A program made the position numbers and the translations under genes. The notes beneath the pieces were generated by a model. That model saw nothing but the letters and a program-made list of their open reading frames with translations. It was not told the DNA's origin and did not search any database. A DNA stretch of 64,000 bases from Amorphochlora amoebiformis (Eukaryota > Cercozoa > Chlorarachniophyceae), in NCBI GenBank assembly GCA_054601695.1, contig BAAHQB010000304.1:62001-126000 (forward strand), given 5' to 3'. Shown here piece after piece: positions 13,714 through 63,092 of the stretch. Every line of letters starts with the position of its first letter. The first letter of the stretch is position 1.

Positions 13714-13761
13714 ATATATATACATATATGCATGTAAACATATTTACAAAAATACAATATT

Positions 13762-13805
<44 letters not shown>

Positions 13806-13880
13806 TATTATATAACATATTGTACACATATATATACACACATATATATATAACATATATATTATATATATATATATACA

Positions 13881-13967
<87 letters not shown>

Positions 13968-14058
13968 ATACATATAAACATGTATATTATACAGTGTAAA
14001 TAAAATATATTTCATTGAAAATGATACTATATGCACATACGCATGTGTATAGGAATGT

Positions 14059-14096
<38 letters not shown>

Positions 14097-14108
14097 TATA
14101 TTATATAT

Positions 14109-14205
<97 letters not shown>

Positions 14206-14216
14206 GTATACATTAT

Positions 14217-14257
<41 letters not shown>

Positions 14258-14544
14258 TCATATATAAGAATAAAATCCGTGGCACCCTTCGCATAACTTC
14301 GACTTTCTAGATTCCCGAGAGAAAAATTTAAAATTTCGGTACTGACCCTTAGCATAACCCCAGTTCGAACTTTTGCATTCCGAGAATACGGTAAATAAAA
14401 CCTCGGGACTCACAACCGACTGGTATGAGTGGATGCTGGCTTCCGGTATAAACTCTGTCCACCGCACAAACATATGTGTGTACATAAATATATCACTACA
14501 TATATGTATATATACACATATATATATAACATAAAAATATAGAA

Positions 14545-14589
<45 letters not shown>

Positions 14590-14688
14590 ATATAACATAA
14601 ATATATATATATACATATATAAATAGAAATATACATATATGTATAAATGTATATATATGTATATATATATGTGTATATTTATATATTA

Positions 14689-14719
<31 letters not shown>

Positions 14720-15042
14720 TTAATGTGCACGTATAATACGTATATATACATCACAGACACATACACACATGTATCATACATACACGTAGGGTTGACCCTG
14801 TTCGCGGCGGGCGCGTTTGCAATGCAAGGAGTGATGATTAAGGTCACATGTGCGTACATACACGTGCATATGTGTACATAGACGTATAATACATACGACA
14901 CAAAAACGCACAATTGTTGCAGCTTTGTCTTTAGTAGAAGTATGGTTTTTGGTCTAGTGGTATTAGCTACCGACATTACATGATCTCTGTTTGTGAAATC
15001 TGTTCGCATGTGACACGTGTAAGGTGTGATTTGAAATTTAGG

Positions 15043-15108
<66 letters not shown>

Positions 15109-15226
15109 GTATAGATATTGATATAGAAATACATGCATTTATCTACATTTATGTGTATATATAAAATTCATGTGCAAATATTTATATTTGAGATACATAT
15201 ATACACATATATTACTATGATTATAT

Positions 15227-15270
<44 letters not shown>

Positions 15271-15284
15271 TACATGTAGATATC

Positions 15285-15343
<59 letters not shown>

Positions 15344-15407
15344 TTACATACATATGATTACCTATTTCTATATGCACACATATATATAAATATATATATA
15401 CATATCT

Positions 15408-15467
<60 letters not shown>

Positions 15468-17542
15468 TCAGTTCCGAGAGCAAGTAGGTAGCCTTGAGCT
15501 CCTGTGCTTCCGAGGCGTCGCTTCAGCGGTAAATGCAACGGATCAAACATTTCCCAAATTCCAATAAAAAAAAACTCGATTTATCTTTCGACTTCTCCCT
15601 CTTTCTCCTTCCTCTCTCTCTTTTCTCTCTTCTTTGTCTGGTTTTCTCCCTTTTTCTCTTGTTTTCTCTTGTTTTTTCTCTTGTTTTCTCTTTTTTTCTC
15701 TTTTTTGTTTTCTCTTCTCTCGTTTTCTCTCGTTTCGTCTCTCGTTTTGTCTGGTTTTCTATCTCTATTTTCTCGCTTTGCTCACTTTTCTCTCTTCTTT
15801 ACATACAGATTTTTAGTTATATGTACACATATCCACATGTGATAACAAATGTAAGCATAATAGGAGGCTATAATACAAATACATTACATATATATGTAAA
15901 TACACACATGTTTACACAAATGTCGATACAAACCCATATGTGTACAAAACTACGTGTAACACATGCAAATCCACGCATACACGCAGGCTGTAATAATAGC
16001 GGTGATCGGATACAAGGGAGAATCCATCACTCCTCCTAACACATACGCAATGCTCTACACCATTCTCCAACTTCTATTCTCTGGTCTCCACCTAACCCTA
16101 ACTCTAACCCTAATCTTAACCCTTACCTAACCCTAATCTTAACCCTTACCTAACCCTAATCCTAACCTAATCCTAACCCTAACCCTAACCCTAACCCTGA
16201 TCATAATCTTCGACTCAAGCGCTTACCACCCTAAACATACGCTTGAGCCTAACATTAACCCTACAACTTAAGCATAAATACAACCCTAATCAGGTCTCAG
16301 CACCTGTTTCTACTACATGTCCGTAGAGAATTTACGGATAGGGTGGGGACCCTAGTCTAACTTAAACTCGAATCAAACTTAAACCCTAACCAAGACTTAA
16401 ACCCTAACCGAACCCCAACCAAACTTAAACTCTAACCAGTAAAACCTAGCCCAATACTGCCTTCCCTCTCTCTCACTCACCCGTGTATGACCCTAACAGT
16501 GACACAACCCTAGCCCTAACATAGCCCTAATCCTAATATAACACTAACCCTTTCATAAAGCTTAGATAGGTTCTGGTTTACAGTAAGATTTACGTAAGTT
16601 TAGGTTATAGATTTGTCACTTTAGGTTTTGAAGTCTAGGGTTGTCAGCTTTAATTTTTTTCAAAGTTAGGGTTGTGTCAGAGTTAGGATTCTGCCTCATC
16701 CCTAACGCTAACTTAATGATAACCCTAGCTAGGGTTAGGTTAAAACCAGTAGTCGAGATAGGTAAGAGCTAGGGTTAGGGTTCGGGTTAGGGTTAAGGGT
16801 AGGGTCTGTTAGGGTGTCGGGTTAGGGTTTTGGGGGTCGGGTTAGGTTTAGGGTTAGGTTTAGGGTTAGGGTTAGGGTTAGGGTTAGGGTTACGGTTAGG
16901 TAAGGATTAGGTAGTTAGTGCTAGTGTTAGGGTTAGGGGTTAGGTTTAGGTGGTTAGGGTTAGGGGTTAGGGTTAGGAGGTTAGGGTTAGGATGTTGTTC
17001 CTAACGAAATCATAATAATCCTAACCCGAAGTCTGATCCTAACCTAACCAAGCTAACCCTAGTAACCTATCCAGCCCTAGGTTAAGGGTGACCCTAACCT
17101 AACTCTGAAGAAACCATACCCTTACCCTTGTGATGTATACATACCCTTGTGATATATATGGGGTATGTAGGTGGTAAAGTGAGTATTCGAAGCGATATTT
17201 AATTCTGATTTATTTTCATGTCATCACTCAATTCAAGCGCGATTATTACACATGCAACATGTATACATGTATGTAGCACTATACATATGCCATTCGATTT
17301 TATTATATTATACGAGGAAGTTTGAATATGAGGTGGATGATACTGACATGTCCGTGTGAGTGACATGTCCATGTGAGTGACATGTCCATGTGAGTGACAT
17401 GTCCACGTGAGTGACATGTCTTGATGTGAGTGAGAGTCGTGATGTGATGATGTTAATTAGGGATGCGGTTGTCTTGTGCTCGCTTTCTCCTATCATCTCC
17501 GCATTCGTTGGGAGGTTATGTCATAATACACATATGTCATAG

Positions 17543-17573
<31 letters not shown>

Positions 17574-17639
17574 AATTATATAATATTACATATACACATA
17601 TTATGCACACATATCACAATCTGGCTCGAGGTATATCGT

Positions 17640-17677
<38 letters not shown>

Positions 17678-17755
17678 ATACATAGAATATACTTATATAC
17701 ATTACATTATATATTCTCTATACATTCTATGCACACACATTAATGCGCACCTTTC

Positions 17756-17818
<63 letters not shown>

Positions 17819-18474
17819 CATACATACATACATAGATATAATCAAGTATACATACTACACATCCATATATAATGGGGACACATCAGGGTTTGGCTAAAGG
17901 AGGCCATTAGGATGGAAACCGCGGTATCACTGCTTCTGTTAACCATCGCAGCTGTTTTCGTCGCCAGACCGACATTTATATTCAACATTAAGACTCAGGG
18001 TAAATATCAATATATACCTATATATATGTACATATACATTTCTGTATGTATGTATTTATACGTATATGCATATATTCGTATTCAACATTTGGATTGATTG
18101 TATATATTAGTGTATGGATTTCTATGTGTATGTATTTAATAATACTATTTATACTTGTAAAAATATATATATATATATATATATATATACTCAACATTGA
18201 GACTCAGAGTATATATCAATGTATGCATTTCTCTAGTATGTATTTATTCGTATAAATAAATAAGTATATATACATGTATATCTATATACTTATATTCTGA
18301 AGGCTGCATTTGCATATGTATGTATTTATTCGTATAAATGTATATATTTCTATTCAACATGCAGGCTGAGGCTATGTATATAAATTTATGCATTTCTATA
18401 TATATATATATATGTATTTGTTCGTATATATAAATTAGGACATTTACATATTTATGTACTCGTTCGTATATAAA

Positions 18475-18527
<53 letters not shown>

Positions 18528-19046
18528 ACATACATACACACATGCATCCATCCCTACCCGTAACCCTGACCTTAACCCTAACCGTAACCCTAACCCTAAC
18601 CCTAGAATAACGCTAAAACTTCTTAGATGAATCAGACCCTATGGGCATACTGTACGGCCTCACATCTAGTCTTTTCTCTGGACTAGGTGACCTAACCCTA
18701 ATTCAAACCCTAACCTTAACCTAACCCTAACCTTAACCCTAACCCTTAACTAACCTAACCCTAATATAACTCTAACCCAATCCTAATCTAACCTAACCCT
18801 AATCTAACCCTAACTCTAAGTTAACCCTAACCTATCTTAATTTGTAACCACCCAGGATGGCCGGTGCTCCGCCAAGGTTAGGGTTAGGGTTAGGGTTGGG
18901 GTAAGGGTTATGGTTAGGGTTAGGGTTAGGGTAAGGGTTAGGGTTAGGGTTAGGGTTAGCTTTAGGGGCAGGTTTAGGGTTATATATGCATATGATATAT
19001 ATATTTATATACACACACATATATATATATATAAATATATATTATC

Positions 19047-19103
<57 letters not shown>

Positions 19104-19173
19104 CATATATGTAATATTAATAAATTAGCATCTATTTCGGGAGCAACTGACCTTCAGTTGATGTTCTACACTG

Positions 19174-19207
<34 letters not shown>

Positions 19208-19406
19208 GTATATAGTATATAAATACAGTATATATATATATATATATATGTATGTATATATATGTACTGATGTTAAATATACATATATATATATATATAT
19301 ATATATGTGTGTATATATATATAAATATATAAACATATATATATATATATATATTTATTATATATTGATTATATATATATATATATATTATATGTATATA
19401 TATATA

Positions 19407-19448
<42 letters not shown>

Positions 19449-19739
19449 TTATGTCTGTGCATATAATATAAGTGTTTAGACCACATACATCATATATATA
19501 TATATATATGTGTGTATATATATATAAATATATAAACATATATATATATATATATATATTTCTTAGATATTGATGATATATATAGATAATTATTATGTGT
19601 AGATATATGTAAATATTATATATATATATATTTATATATATATATATATACATTTATGTCTGTGCATATAATATATGTGTTTAGACCACATACATCATAT
19701 ATATATATATATATATATTTAGTATATGCATATTATTAT

Positions 19740-19790
<51 letters not shown>

Positions 19791-20158
19791 CAAACATACA
19801 TATATATATCTTAAAATAAATAGAGTACTTATATGCTACAAATGAATATAAATATATAAACTTTAATATATATATACACATATTGCTTGCCTCACTAGTG
19901 TTTGGACTTGTTCAATATTTGATCACTCCTTTCGCTGAGGTAAGTGGGAATATGGAATACGCGGTATACATATTTAATTCATATATATATATGATATAAT
20001 TCAATATTTGGCAATATATGCCATAGTTGATATTGAAATCAGAAAGTGAATCAAATTCTTGGCAGTAAGTAAATTCCCTTCTGTCTTGATTGATACCACA
20101 ACTCTGATCAAAGAGTAGGTTACCACCACATATGTATATATATATATATGTACATACC

Positions 20159-20198
<40 letters not shown>

Positions 20199-20290
20199 CA
20201 TATCAATAGATTGAACACACATATATATATATATATATGTATGTATATATATGTACATACATACATATTTTGATTATATATATATATATA

Positions 20291-20333
<43 letters not shown>

Positions 20334-20508
20334 TATATGCGTAGATTTGTATTTATTACACATATATATATATATATATATATATACAAAACACATACAC
20401 ACAAACATATGTATATATATATATAATATATATATATATATTATATTTTGAATAAATATATATACATACGTATGTGCACATATATATATATATATATACA
20501 TTTATATT

Positions 20509-20544
<36 letters not shown>

Positions 20545-20615
20545 TCTTTGCATATAATATGTATGTAAGGTTACAAGACAGACCGAAATTCTCTCTCTCT
20601 CTCTATATATATATC

Positions 20616-20684
<69 letters not shown>

Positions 20685-21043
20685 ATATGTACAGGGTTGC
20701 ATATTATTTACTTATATGTCAGGTATTGGATTTGGAATATCTCCAATTATTTTGTCGGTTTTACTGCCGAATCATTCATTCATAGCTCCCAAGCCTTGGG
20801 AGGTGCCGAACTTTTTTTTATATTTACGCCTAAAATGCGAAAATATAGAAATACATATTTATACAATATCCGAAGACTAATATCCGAAAGTATATGAATA
20901 CATATCTAGACAAATACCCGAACATATCTGGATAGATACTTCGAAATAACGTCAAAAGATGCATAAATATATGGCCCACGCGTTAGAAGATACCTTTTTT
21001 TCTCTTTCAATACTAATCTCTGCATATATATATATATATATAT

Positions 21044-21099
<56 letters not shown>

Positions 21100-21114
21100 C
21101 ATACATACACATAT

Positions 21115-21148
<34 letters not shown>

Positions 21149-21197
21149 GCATGCTTTGTCCATGCTCTAATACATGCATAGATTTAGGTAAAGTATG

Positions 21198-21243
<46 letters not shown>

Positions 21244-21476
21244 TAAATATATAGATATGTATATATATACTGATAATAGATATATATATATATATTGGTA
21301 TACGTATATATATATATATACGTGTGTGTAAATGTATATATATATATATATATATATATGTTCACTCTGTTATATGGATATATGGATATACGTGCAGCAT
21401 GGATGTATATAAATATATATTTATTTATTCGTACGTATTTATATGTATATATATTTATATGTATGTATATATTTAC

Positions 21477-21520
<44 letters not shown>

Positions 21521-21802
21521 TTATTTATTTATTCATAAATATGAATATATATATGTGTGTGCATGTGTGTGTATTTATGTATCTATATATATATATATAT
21601 AGAAACATATATATACATATATATATAAATATATATATATGTATGTATACGTATAAATATATATATATATATATATATACATAGTGGATCTTATTGATGT
21701 CTTGCTTCGTTTCTGGATTCCTATACACCGTCATCTCAACATGGTACTATATATATATATATTTATATATATACAAATATATATATATATATAAAGTATG
21801 TA

Positions 21803-21867
<65 letters not shown>

Positions 21868-22052
21868 AATGCACATATATGAACTTACATATATACATCC
21901 GTGTTACATATACATATCTAGAAATGCACACACATCTACAAATGTTTTTACATATGTAATTATATAAATATATACATACATACATATACATAATTTATAT
22001 GGGACATTATCATATATATCCATTCATGCGCACGTACATGTACAAAAACACC

Positions 22053-22131
<79 letters not shown>

Positions 22132-22225
22132 AGGTCTGTACGTAAGATAGGGGCTATAGTGACATCAATGCTCGGTTCTACAGACTTCTTCTGGGCCTAC
22201 TTATGGGAGGTATAATATATATAAG

Positions 22226-22286
<61 letters not shown>

Positions 22287-22345
22287 TATCTACATGTATA
22301 TTGTGTTTATGTTTATAAGAGGTTGACATATAATATACACACATA

Positions 22346-22395
<50 letters not shown>

Positions 22396-22415
22396 TATGT
22401 ATGTTATATAAATAT

Positions 22416-22447
<32 letters not shown>

Positions 22448-22576
22448 GTATACATTCATGTGTACATATATATGTATATATATGTATATGTATATGTGAA
22501 GAATATCCCAGTTACATACATTCTATAATGTCTATAAATATGCACACACATATACATATATATATACATACATATA

Positions 22577-22657
<81 letters not shown>

Positions 22658-22971
22658 TTTTTTTCTTCAATTTGCTTCCTCATCCTTTGTCCTATGTTGG
22701 GGTGAGAAAAAAAATATATCTACATACATATATATATATATATACATATACATATACATATATATACATATACATATACATATATACATACATATGTATC
22801 ATGTCTATATCTATGTATAAATTTATTTACAAATGTGTATATTATTTGCATATATAGCGCATATATATATATATATATATATATGCATATAATATATATA
22901 TATATATATGTATATATACGTATGTAACTACTATGTTCTATTTATGCTATATAATATATATATATATACAA

Positions 22972-23006
<35 letters not shown>

Positions 23007-23502
23007 ACATATATATAATATACATGTATAAGTATATGATATGTGTACACATTATATATTATATGTATATATATGTATGTATAATATATTACATATATAC
23101 GTAATATATATTATATATATATATATATATTTAGATATACATATATATATATATATATACATACACACATATACATGTATTACATCATACACATACATCA
23201 GTCCACATACACACATATACCTACCCAAAACTAATTCGAAGAATCCAAACATGACGAATGACACCCAGGGCGCCAGTGTGGCCGTTGCAACCCTAGCCCT
23301 CGCGTTATCTCCAAACGTACAGACCACGCAACATCCATCCCCCGTTCCTGTGAGCCTTCCGAATGCGCATCCCAATCTACTACTCAATGGAAACCGCGGC
23401 GTCGGCATTTCTGCGACACTCGAAAACGGGACAATGAGGTCTGACAGTGCTATGAGATCCAGTCGGGTTGTTATGAAAAAGGCTATCAAGAAAGACCGCT
23501 GA
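13023..23502 (+). CDS. Gene C, SLC35G-like EamA/DMT-family membrane transporter
   Basis: Exons: 13023-13091 (tentative start, [12 protein letters not shown]), 14364-14445, 14790-14842, 15472-15528, 15987-16083, 16294-16342, 17461-17514, 17887-17999, 18627-18686, 19129-19173, 20723-20802, 21685-21743, 22134-22209, 22657-22701, 23269-23502. Phases match at every junction. The joined frame is about 390 aa, close to the usual 350-400 aa of the family. It shows the two EamA repeats with family landmarks in order: helix 1 ending in K ([13 protein letters not shown]), [11 protein letters not shown], the half-ending block [28 protein letters not shown] and [10 protein letters not shown]. The second half has [25 protein letters not shown] and HPLSYVGGASVAVA. 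A polar basic tail follows ([18 protein letters not shown] at 23500). Substrate unknown; a location in an internal or plasma membrane is inferred from the family. The first exon is the weakest part. Confidence 0.85.
14283..14328 (+). repeat. Pseudo-exon copy upstream of gene C exon 14364
   Basis: CCCTTCGCATAACTTCGAC, then CTAG and ATTCCCGAGAG, parallels the true junction CCCTTAGCATAACCCCAG with TTCGAACTTTTGCATTCC and GAGAATACGG. The acceptor and exon start were duplicated 70-80 bp upstream in the same intron. Confidence 0.65.
15590..15800 (+). repeat. TTTTCTCT-type polypyrimidine repeat in gene C intron
   Basis: An imperfect array of TCTC, TTTTCTC and TCTTGTTTTCTC lies between exons 15472-15528 and 15987-16083. 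On the sense strand it is a 200-base pyrimidine tract, which could bind splicing factors. The open frames through it (FLFSLFFS) are artefacts. Confidence 0.85.
16088..17110. repeat. CCCTAA/TTAGGG arrays in two gene C introns, switching strand
   Basis: CCCTAA-type repeats run from 16088 to about 16290 and continue after the exon at 16294-16342. Near 16735 they switch to TTAGGG (16735-16985), then back to CCCTAA (17035-17105). The switch gives a head-to-head inverted arrangement. Variant spacing (CCTAATCTTAACCC) indicates old decay. The exon at 16294-16342 ([14 protein letters not shown]) is embedded in it. Confidence 0.85.
17340..17440 (+). repeat. 19-bp tandem repeat before gene C exon 17461
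   Basis: About five copies of GACATGTCCATGTGAGT end some 20 bases before the acceptor at 17459-17460. Antisense open frames ([14 protein letters not shown]) come from this repeat and are not genes. Confidence 0.9.
18070..18400 (+). repeat. Three copies of the gene C donor region after exon 17887-17999
   Basis: The exon end reads TATTCAACATTAAGACTCAG with donor GGTAAATATCAA. Copies follow at about 18078 (TATTCAACATTTGGATTG), 18190 (CTCAACATTGAGACTCAG with AGTATATATCAATG) and 18350 (TATTCAACATGCAGGCTGAG). They share a GTATGCATTTCT tail at roughly 100-160 bp spacing and lie in the downstream intron. Confidence 0.75.
18545..18985. repeat. CCCTAA then TTAGGG arrays around gene C exon 18627-18686
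   Basis: CCCTAA repeats (18550-18605) end just before the acceptor CTTCTTAG. The exon donor is followed at once by GTGACCTAACCCTAAT. Further CCCTAA repeats run to about 18835 and TTAGGG repeats from 18877 to 18985. These are interstitial arrays inside one gene. Confidence 0.85.
19899..20722 (+). other. Possible in-frame cassette exon of gene C (19899-19939 plus 20695-20722)
   Basis: 19899-19939 has an AG acceptor (CTCACTAG) and the only GTAAGT donor found in this gene. It encodes [14 protein letters not shown]. Together with use of an upstream acceptor at 20694 (adding GCILFTYMS), it inserts 23 residues without breaking frame. The family alignment expects exon 19129-19173 to join directly to 20723, so inclusion would add a hydrophobic segment between helices. 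It is either an alternative exon or a chance open frame. Confidence 0.4.
20000..20135. repeat. Dispersed repeat, copy 1 (gene C intron)
   Basis: About 130 bp, including CTTGGCAGTAAGTAAATTCC, TTGATTGATACCACAACTC and AGAGTAGGTTACCACCAC, nearly identical to 32027-32163 inside gene D. Both copies are flanked by TA runs. The minus strand is open ([17 protein letters not shown]) in both copies. It may be a short retroposed or transposon-derived element. No terminal repeats or target duplication could be recognised because of the TA flanks. Confidence 0.85.
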
Positions 23503-24659
23503 AGCATTTATTCTTTAGCTTGCCTGGCCCACGTGTTCAAATGTCAGGAGATCGAGGAGATCGGAGAGATTGTACGTTAGGATATAGTTCGCCGCACAGA
23601 CGCGGCGAGGGGATAGATAGATTGATACATGTTGACGTCTCAGTGGCCGCTTCAAATATAAATAACTTAGTACTCGATCCAAATACGTTAGTTTTCTAGG
23701 TTATATTCTGATGGCAGATAGATAGCACATGCGTACCGTAATCATAGTGCAAAGTTCATTTTTATTATCACATAATTGGAAAACTTCGATCGCTTTTTTG
23801 TAGAGCTCAATTATTCACAATTTCCAAATATCTAGAATATTCGAAAGATTTGAAATTTTCGATTAAAGCCTGTTAGTAGCACTTCCGGTTAAAACTTCAC
23901 CGTACAATGATGCACGTACGTATGATAAACGCGCACCCGCCGTTCTTCAAGCCATAAATTGCTATGGATGCCATACGTTACATACTAAACATACGGCAAT
24001 AGCCTTGTTTCTCAATACTCATATGTAAATCATGTGCCTCGGTCAGTTTACAACTTGAACCAAATCATTATCGTAAATACATACTAATGGTACGTACGTA
24101 TACGTATCTAGACGTATATTGTTGAGTATATCTAGTATATCTTTCGGTTATGCATGGTAGTTGTAACAGATCGTATCACCTGCAGCGCGCGTGTACGTAA
24201 ATCAAAACATACTAGCATAACATTACACTGCTTGTGTACGTACGTACGCATCACAAGTGATACAAAATATATACATGCACTCGTGCTAGGTACGCACAAT
24301 GCTAGACTGTAGACATAACAACAAATTACATTCCGTGCGTATATCTGCACATACGTAAATAAATTACATGCGTATACACTTTGGTATATAACACGCACAC
24401 TCACCACTGACTCATGATCAGTGTGTATATCTTAGTACATGTATATCATGATATATTTATATTTTTTAATGATCCATACCAATATGAATGTGTTAATCGT
24501 ATCCACTACGTAGCTCAGCTAACATTAGTAGTACTATTATATGTGCATAGTAGCTGACTATGTATTATCATGATACACGTATAGATATCCTATCATGACT
24601 ATGATTCAATATACTATTATATATATATATATATATATTATTGTATATATATATATATT

Positions 24660-24747
<88 letters not shown>

Positions 24748-24753
24748 AATATA

Positions 24754-24802
<49 letters not shown>

Positions 24803-24830
24803 GATAAACACTAGGAAAGAAATTTATATT

Positions 24831-24871
<41 letters not shown>

Positions 24872-25015
24872 GTGTGTGTGTGCACGCACAAATATATGTA
24901 TACATGCCTATTCTAGTATTTGTATTTTTTAATGATCGATAAGAATATGAATATCTTAATGGTAGTCACTACGTACCTCAGCTTGCATTGATATATATGT
25001 GGACATATATGTATG

Positions 25016-25063
<48 letters not shown>

Positions 25064-25500
25064 GTATATATCTATATATAAATATATATATATTTATATA
25101 TATATATATATTATACATTTATTAATATATAATATATATATATATATATATATAATATAAATATATATACATGTATATACATATACATATACATATATAT
25201 ACAGACATCATAGTCATGATATTGAATCAATCGTAAACATCCACTCATGTGGTTTCGGATTCATATTATTACACAAGTGAGTACTTATTTCATAACTCCC
25301 AAACAAATCGAATCTTAACAATCAATCATACACTTAAGCTCGAGACCAACTTCTAGCAGGAGGAGATATCGATATCACCACTATTATTGCTATCATGGGC
25401 CGCTTACACATACCGTAGTAATTCCTTACACATGCCGTAGTAATTCCTTACACATGCCGTAGGAATTACGACGGCATGTGTAAGGATAGTAATTCGCAAG
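23503..25500. other. Convergent intergenic region between genes C and D
   Basis: From 23503 to 24590 the sequence has few TA tracts, with no coding signal after the gene C stop. It is rich in GTAC/CTAG palindromes (ACGTACGTACGC, TATCTAGACG) and should hold the gene C 3' UTR. A segment at about 24455-24530 (TTTTTTAATGATCCATACC, CACTACGTAGCTCAGCT) is repeated at about 24925-24990. The region between 24605 and 25200 is mostly (TA)n. The last 250 bases carry the hairpin repeat next to the gene D stop. Confidence 0.6.
25402..25485. terminator. Tandem 22-bp repeat plus perfect hairpin just beyond the gene D stop
   Basis: Three copies of CTTACACATGCCGTAGTAATT start at 25402, 25425 and 25447. The last forms a 15-bp perfect stem (CCTTACACATGCCGT at 25446-25460 with its complement at 25471-25485) and a 10-base loop. 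It lies 16-55 nt 3' of the gene D stop at 25501, in the 3' UTR. It could be an RNA-processing or stability element. A bacterial-type terminator is not implied. Confidence 0.6.
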
Positions 25501-40541
<15,041 letters not shown>

Positions 40542-40843
40542 CGCCCGTCGCCAGGTGTCACGCCCTGGGTCACGTTAGAACCTTCCTTACACGTGCCGAA
40601 ATGTCCAAGTTATACTTTTCCGTGACTTCCCGCAATGTCACGCACATCTTCGTAGTAGCGCCGCATGTCACAATGAAACGACATCGTTTTACGTGATGTT
40701 ATGTCATGTCACACTAATGTTAGTGTGCGTTACAGTAGTCACTTTATCCTGTCACATCAATTCCCGCGTGGAACCGTTCCCCCATCCGAGTGACTCTCCT
40801 TTCCCCCCCCCCCGTCCGATATCAGGATTATTTACGGGACGAG
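40542..40843. promoter_or_regulatory. 302-bp bidirectional promoter between genes D and E
   Basis: The start codons of gene D (-, 40541) and gene E (+, 40844) face away from this spacer. It holds at least six GTCAC motifs: GTGTCACG at about 40556, GGTCACG at 40568, ATGTCACG at 40635, ATGTCACA at 40667, ATGTCACA at 40708 and CTGTCACA at 40750. A C-tract lies near 40804. The motif matches the cluster in the B/C divergent spacer. There are no TA tracts. Transcription start sites cannot be read from sequence. Confidence 0.6.
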
Positions 40844-60775
<19,932 letters not shown>

Positions 60776-60841
60776 GGTTGCATGGATGATTTGTGTTTGA
60801 GTTTGAATATTTTTGTATTGTTTACATGTATGTATATGTGT

Positions 60842-60885
<44 letters not shown>

Positions 60886-61104
60886 ATATTATATATATAT
60901 ATATGTATATATTATATATATATATATATATATTGTATATATGTGTGTTTGTGTGTATGTGTATGTGTATGTACATTTACATTTAGATATGATATGTATA
61001 TGTATAGGTGTATTTGTAAATATATGTCTAAATGTATAATAGGCTGAAGATGACAATTCAAAGTTCTTTTGGGTATGAATGTGAGTAGGTAATACATACA
61101 CAAT

Positions 61105-61138
<34 letters not shown>

Positions 61139-61286
61139 ATGTATATATATATATATATATATATTAATATATATATATATATGTATTTATAGATATACGT
61201 ATATATATATATATATGTATGTATGTATGTATGCAAAAATGTATGTGTATGTATCTTTCTAAGCAGGTTTATACATAATATATTTA

Positions 61287-61330
<44 letters not shown>

Positions 61331-62308
61331 TGTATATATATATATATATATAATATATACGCAATATATTATACAAGCACATGTATGTATATAACCTAGA
61401 TAACATACAGGCCACGGGTTGACGATTCGTGTAGATTAACTTCAACTAGAGTTCTACAGATTTACTAATGTACAACTAAAGTTTCATATTTCGAAACATA
61501 CCACGGCTTCGTAATCTATGATCGGCTCGGAATTATCTCTAGTATCTAGAGATTACTATAGTCGAGATAGTTCCTCTCTAGACAACTCTGGTTGCTAGTA
61601 GTCAATGTCGGGAAGGCCACAGTGTAGACAGTGTACATTTATCGAGTTAATATTAATTATACTAATAAGTTGCGTTGCAATTAAACAGATACCGCAAGAT
61701 TTCTTACTAGTCTTAGTCCGACTACTAGTATGGTCACTCAGTGTGACAAGGCTCTGGTACCCCTCCAAGAAGCCTTCATAAATGACTAGAATGAGTGCTT
61801 CATGGCTTCCGATTATCTAGAATATATCTAGTATATACTAGATATACATACATATCTAGACATATACCTGTCTCTAGGAACTAGTGTTCTAGTAAAATAT
61901 GCAATTATCTAGATTATAATTGACTAGACTCTAGAGACTCTAGAAGAACTTCTGGATATATCCTAGATATCCTGGATATCGAGTGTATATCCCAAAAGTA
62001 AATTACATATAATGACTAGAATTAAGTAATATATTACCTAGATTACTAGATATTACTTGATTAGTATGAATCCGTGAGTTCACGTGACTCACGTCTTTCA
62101 CTGGCAAGTCTTAATCATTTAGTGTAGTTTTAATTCCCATTTATGTAGTATATACTAGATGAAAGTGATAGAGCTATAAATCCGAAGTGCTTCTGTTGGC
62201 TAATCACTAGATCATCGCACCTACCGGACGGTCATCTGATGAAGGGATTGTGTTAGGGTCTTTACTACATGTATTTCAATGGTTGAGGGTATATACGCAA
62301 GAATATGG

Positions 62309-62330
<22 letters not shown>
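60776..62330. other. 3' intergenic region after gene E, CTAG-rich
   Basis: 60776-61400 holds TA/GT repeats and one exon-like island at 61044-61074 (ATAG, then AEDDNSKFFW, then GTATGA) of unknown affiliation. 61410-62260 has few TA tracts and contains about 27 CTAG tetramers (ATCTAGAATATATCTAG, CTCTAGAGACTCTAGAAG) with no convincing coding frame. It resembles 2400-2770 and parts of 23.7-24.4 kb. Confidence 0.6.
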
Positions 62331-62347
<17 letters not shown>

Positions 62348-62374
62348 GAACACACACATACACTCTAAATAGCC

Positions 62375-62413
<39 letters not shown>

Positions 62414-62508
62414 GATATATTTATATATTCTATATTTTGTAAAACTAGCAGATTAGGGATTTTTGCATATTTGTGTGAATACGCAAACAATTGTAAAAAG
62501 ATATGTTG

Positions 62509-62549
<41 letters not shown>

Positions 62550-62677
62550 CATATACCGTTTTATTATATACATATATTCACACAAACACACACACAGATA
62601 TATATATATATACATATATACATACATATATATATATATATATAAATTTATATATACATATATACATATTATATACA

Positions 62678-62711
<34 letters not shown>

Positions 62712-62745
62712 GTTTTTTAAACATAAATGTAATATTACCTCTTAC

Positions 62746-62836
62746 TAGTTCTCCTGACAACGCATCGAAGAATTAAACGCAGGAACAATCTCATGCTAGA
62801 TATAAATGCCAGATATATACATATGTGATATATATA

Positions 62837-62885
<49 letters not shown>

Positions 62886-63026
62886 ATATATACATATTAT
62901 ATATTATACATTTTTCTGTATGTGTATACGTATGTATATGTATATGTATATACATATGTTATATATATATATATATATATATATTATACATATATATATA
63001 TATATATATATACATACACACACACG

Positions 63027-63092
<66 letters not shown>

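Noticed and set aside
17308-17496. Minus-strand protein with [16 protein letters not shown] repeats
   Set aside because: It arises from a 19-bp tandem repeat and the antisense of gene C exon 17461-17514.
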